Assembly: GCA_039190005.1 (NCBI GenBank)
Contig: JBCCYM010000043.1
Coordinates: 1-15,944 of the forward strand
Length of the DNA: 15,944 bases
Source: JBCCYM01 sp039190005
GTDB taxonomy: Bacteria > Pseudomonadota > Gammaproteobacteria > UBA12402
Direction of reading: 5' to 3'
Positions 14,761 to 15,944 of this stretch are shown here, in pieces. A program made the position numbers and the translations under genes. The notes below the pieces were generated by a model. The model had not been told where the DNA came from. It searched no databases and saw nothing but the letters and a program-made list of their open reading frames with translations. Positions within the stretch are counted from its first letter, which is position 1; each line of letters begins with the position of its first letter.

Positions 14761-14784
14761 GATAATTCACCGCAGTATATGCGG
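14744..14784 (-). promoter_or_regulatory. Operator-like repeated TGCGGTGAAT boxes over the fic promoter
   Basis: The 10-mer TGCGGTGAAT (minus strand) occurs at 14753-14744, inside the -35/-10 spacer, and at 14774-14765, just upstream of the -35. The two are exactly 21 bases, two helical turns, apart. The upstream box is also half of an inverted pair CCGCA (14770-14774) / TGCGG (14780-14784). A protein bound here would cover the promoter, so repression is likely. The winged helix of the Fic protein itself is one candidate ligand. Confidence 0.6.
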
Positions 14785-15029
14785 CAATTAATTAAGTAGG
14801 CATTGAGGAACGTCATAAATTCAACTCAATATTGATTTTCAAGAATACAGTTATAGATAATGTGTTTGCCCCCCTCTATTAACAAGTTAAAACAGATAAG
14901 CATAAATCTTAGCTTATTAATATGAAATGTTTTAATTACAATAACTACAAATACAGTTTTACCATTTATTTGAAAGAATTGTGTTTAAAACTTGCAAAAA
15001 GCAGGATAATCGGATTAAAATCATGAGGA
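14785..15029. other. AT-rich spacer between divergent fic and the YopJ-like gene
   Basis: Very AT-rich with no supported gene. It holds a 10-base palindrome TCAATATTGA (14826-14835) and a C6 run near 14871. A possible promoter element TTGCAA (14992-14997) with TAAAAT (15016-15021, spacing 18) lies near the right end. Confidence 0.35.
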
Positions 15030-15035
15030 TATAAT
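15030..15035 (+). promoter_or_regulatory. Candidate -10 box of the YopJ-like gene
   Basis: A perfect TATAAT 18 bases before ATG 15053, without a good -35 at the usual distance. If used, the mRNA would have a leader of only about ten bases, in line with the absence of a well-placed ribosome site (AGGA at 15025-15028 is 24 bases from the ATG). Confidence 0.3.
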
Positions 15036-15052
15036 AAAAATAACAAATAATA

Positions 15053-15944
15053 ATGACATACCAAGAAAAAAATAAGCTTAAAAAAGCAATAAAAGATTTT
15101 ATTAAACTGAACCCTACAGATTCCCTGCCAAAAAAACAAAGACATGATACAAAAAACCGCAAAAATAGTAGTGAGTTAAGATTTTCAAAAACACCTTACT
15201 TAGCCGCATTAATTTTTTGTTATAAATTTTTTAAAAGCAAATATGCAACAAAAATAATATTTTTCAACGAAGATGATTTTTATAAAGATAAAATAGAAGA
15301 TATTTACTCACCTGTAATAAACCTGTTGGTTAATAACCTAAAAAAGATAAAAAGCATCCCTTTCATATTATATGGTGGTCATTGGCGAGGGGGAATATTA
15401 TCTTATAGCTTAACCGAGCAAACCGTTAAAGTTTTATTTGTAGATCCTGTAGGAAATGATGCGGATATGGAAGAAGCTAATTTATACTTTCTTCAATATT
15501 TAAAGTATGCCATGGTGACAAAAGCTAATGTTAAAAAAGTAAAAATATATTATAGCTATGAAATATTACAATACACATTAATAGGCTGTGCTATTTTCTC
15601 AGTAGATATTGTAGGCAACTTAATGAATATTAACGATTATATCACTGATAAGAATATATTCGAATACTTGGAAAAAAATAAAATTGATAAAACCTTTATT
15701 AAGAATCACAGAAAAAATAGAAATGAAACTCTTGATCTGCCTTTCAAACATTCATATGTCAAGAATATACCTCAAGAAATATCCTATGTTAAACTGCCAA
15801 TTTATATATTAAAAGCATCTCAGGCAAAAGCAGACAGTCTTGAAAAAACAATCCAAACAAGATATAAGAGTAATACTTCTAATAGTTTAGAGTTGGATTT
15901 ATTTACTAAAAATAAAAACTTGAACGTTTCTAACTATATTAGTT
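15053..15944 (+). CDS. YopJ-like (CE clan, C55) acetyltransferase/protease, 3' end cut by window
   Basis: An open frame of at least 297 codons, from ATG 15053 to the window edge without a stop. It has no signal peptide, is Lys-rich and very AT-rich. The catalytic layout of the YopJ family is visible: H110-W in YGGHWRGGILSY, D131-P in VLFVDPVG (YopJ has Glu in the matching LFEP), and Q173 six residues before C179 in LQYTLIGCAIFSVDI. YopJ itself has His109, Glu128 and Cys172 with Gln at C-6, followed by GIFS. Such proteins are usually secreted effectors that acetylate host Ser/Thr/Lys using acetyl-CoA and inositol hexakisphosphate; related Ulp1/C48 enzymes are SUMO-type proteases using Asp. Fold and triad are well supported; acetyltransferase rather than protease activity, and secretion, are inferred. 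The start codon follows an in-frame TAA at 15041-15043. Confidence 0.75.
   Translation, partial: MTYQEKNKLKKAIKDFIKLNPTDSLPKKQRHDTKNRKNSSELRFSKTPYLAALIFCYKFFKSKYATKIIFFNEDDFYKDKIEDIYSPVINLLVNNLKKIKSIPFILYGGHWRGGILSYSLTEQTVKVLFVDPVGNDADMEEANLYFLQYLKYAMVTKANVKKVKIYYSYEILQYTLIGCAIFSVDIVGNLMNINDYITDKNIFEYLEKNKIDKTFIKNHRKNRNETLDLPFKHSYVKNIPQEISYVKLPIYILKASQAKADSLEKTIQTRYKSNTSNSLELDLFTKNKNLNVSNYIS

Noticed and set aside
14900..14930. Possible PmrA-type box (CTTAGCTTATTAATAT) upstream of the YopJ-like gene
   Set aside because: The two CTTA-like halves are not at the 11-base period expected of the CTTAATATT tandem site seen in Legionella and Coxiella effector genes.
14959..15162. 67-codon minus-strand frame over the start of the YopJ-like gene
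   Set aside because: Low-complexity Phe/Leu-rich translation of AT-rich DNA, antisense to a better supported gene.
1..15944. tRNA, rRNA, CRISPR arrays and transposase genes
   Set aside because: No T-loop GGTTCGAATCC-like motifs with acceptor pairing, no regularly spaced direct repeats and no DDE or tyrosine transposase motifs were seen in the gene-free stretches.

Overview
The window reads as a chromosomal segment of a moderately AT-rich gammaproteobacterium. The gene set (Mfd, cytoplasmic glycerophosphodiesterase, DUF1189 membrane protein, WaaC heptosyltransferase, an MFS carrier of the type common in Legionella and Coxiella relatives) and several host-interaction-type enzymes suggest a host-associated member of the Legionellales/Coxiellaceae. 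This placement is inference from protein character only; no rRNA or tRNA lies in the window.

Left part (1-6700): a small outer-membrane beta-barrel protein, a DUF1189 inner-membrane protein, a coiled-coil/transmembrane small gene broken by one stop codon, UgpQ, and full-length Mfd. Middle part (6700-11700): an MFS transporter behind a long structured leader, a zinc-type cation diffusion facilitator, then a tight pair of a 2-oxoglutarate/Fe(II) oxygenase and WaaC. Right part (11700-15944): a FAAH-like amidase-signature enzyme, a class II Fic AMP-transferase on the opposite strand behind a near-perfect promoter carrying repeated operator-like boxes, and an AT-rich gene running off the right edge. 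That last gene has the His/Asp/Gln/Cys arrangement of YopJ-family (CE clan) acetyltransferases.

Three interspersed repeat types decorate the spaces between genes: a GTCATTCCCGC/GCGGGAATGAC hairpin, a CTCGCGAAAGCGAG hairpin, and a GGTCCCTGAGCTTG...CTTGTCGAAGGG mosaic whose 46-base core occurs three times in the same orientation. One copy of the mosaic sits inside the loop of the first hairpin type. Another has replaced the end of waaC and supplies its last 33 codons and stop.

The most interesting material is on the right: the unannotated YopJ-like effector candidate, cut by the window edge, beside the Fic enzyme and the FAAH-like amidase. Together they look like an accessory patch of protein- or lipid-modifying enzymes next to housekeeping and envelope genes.
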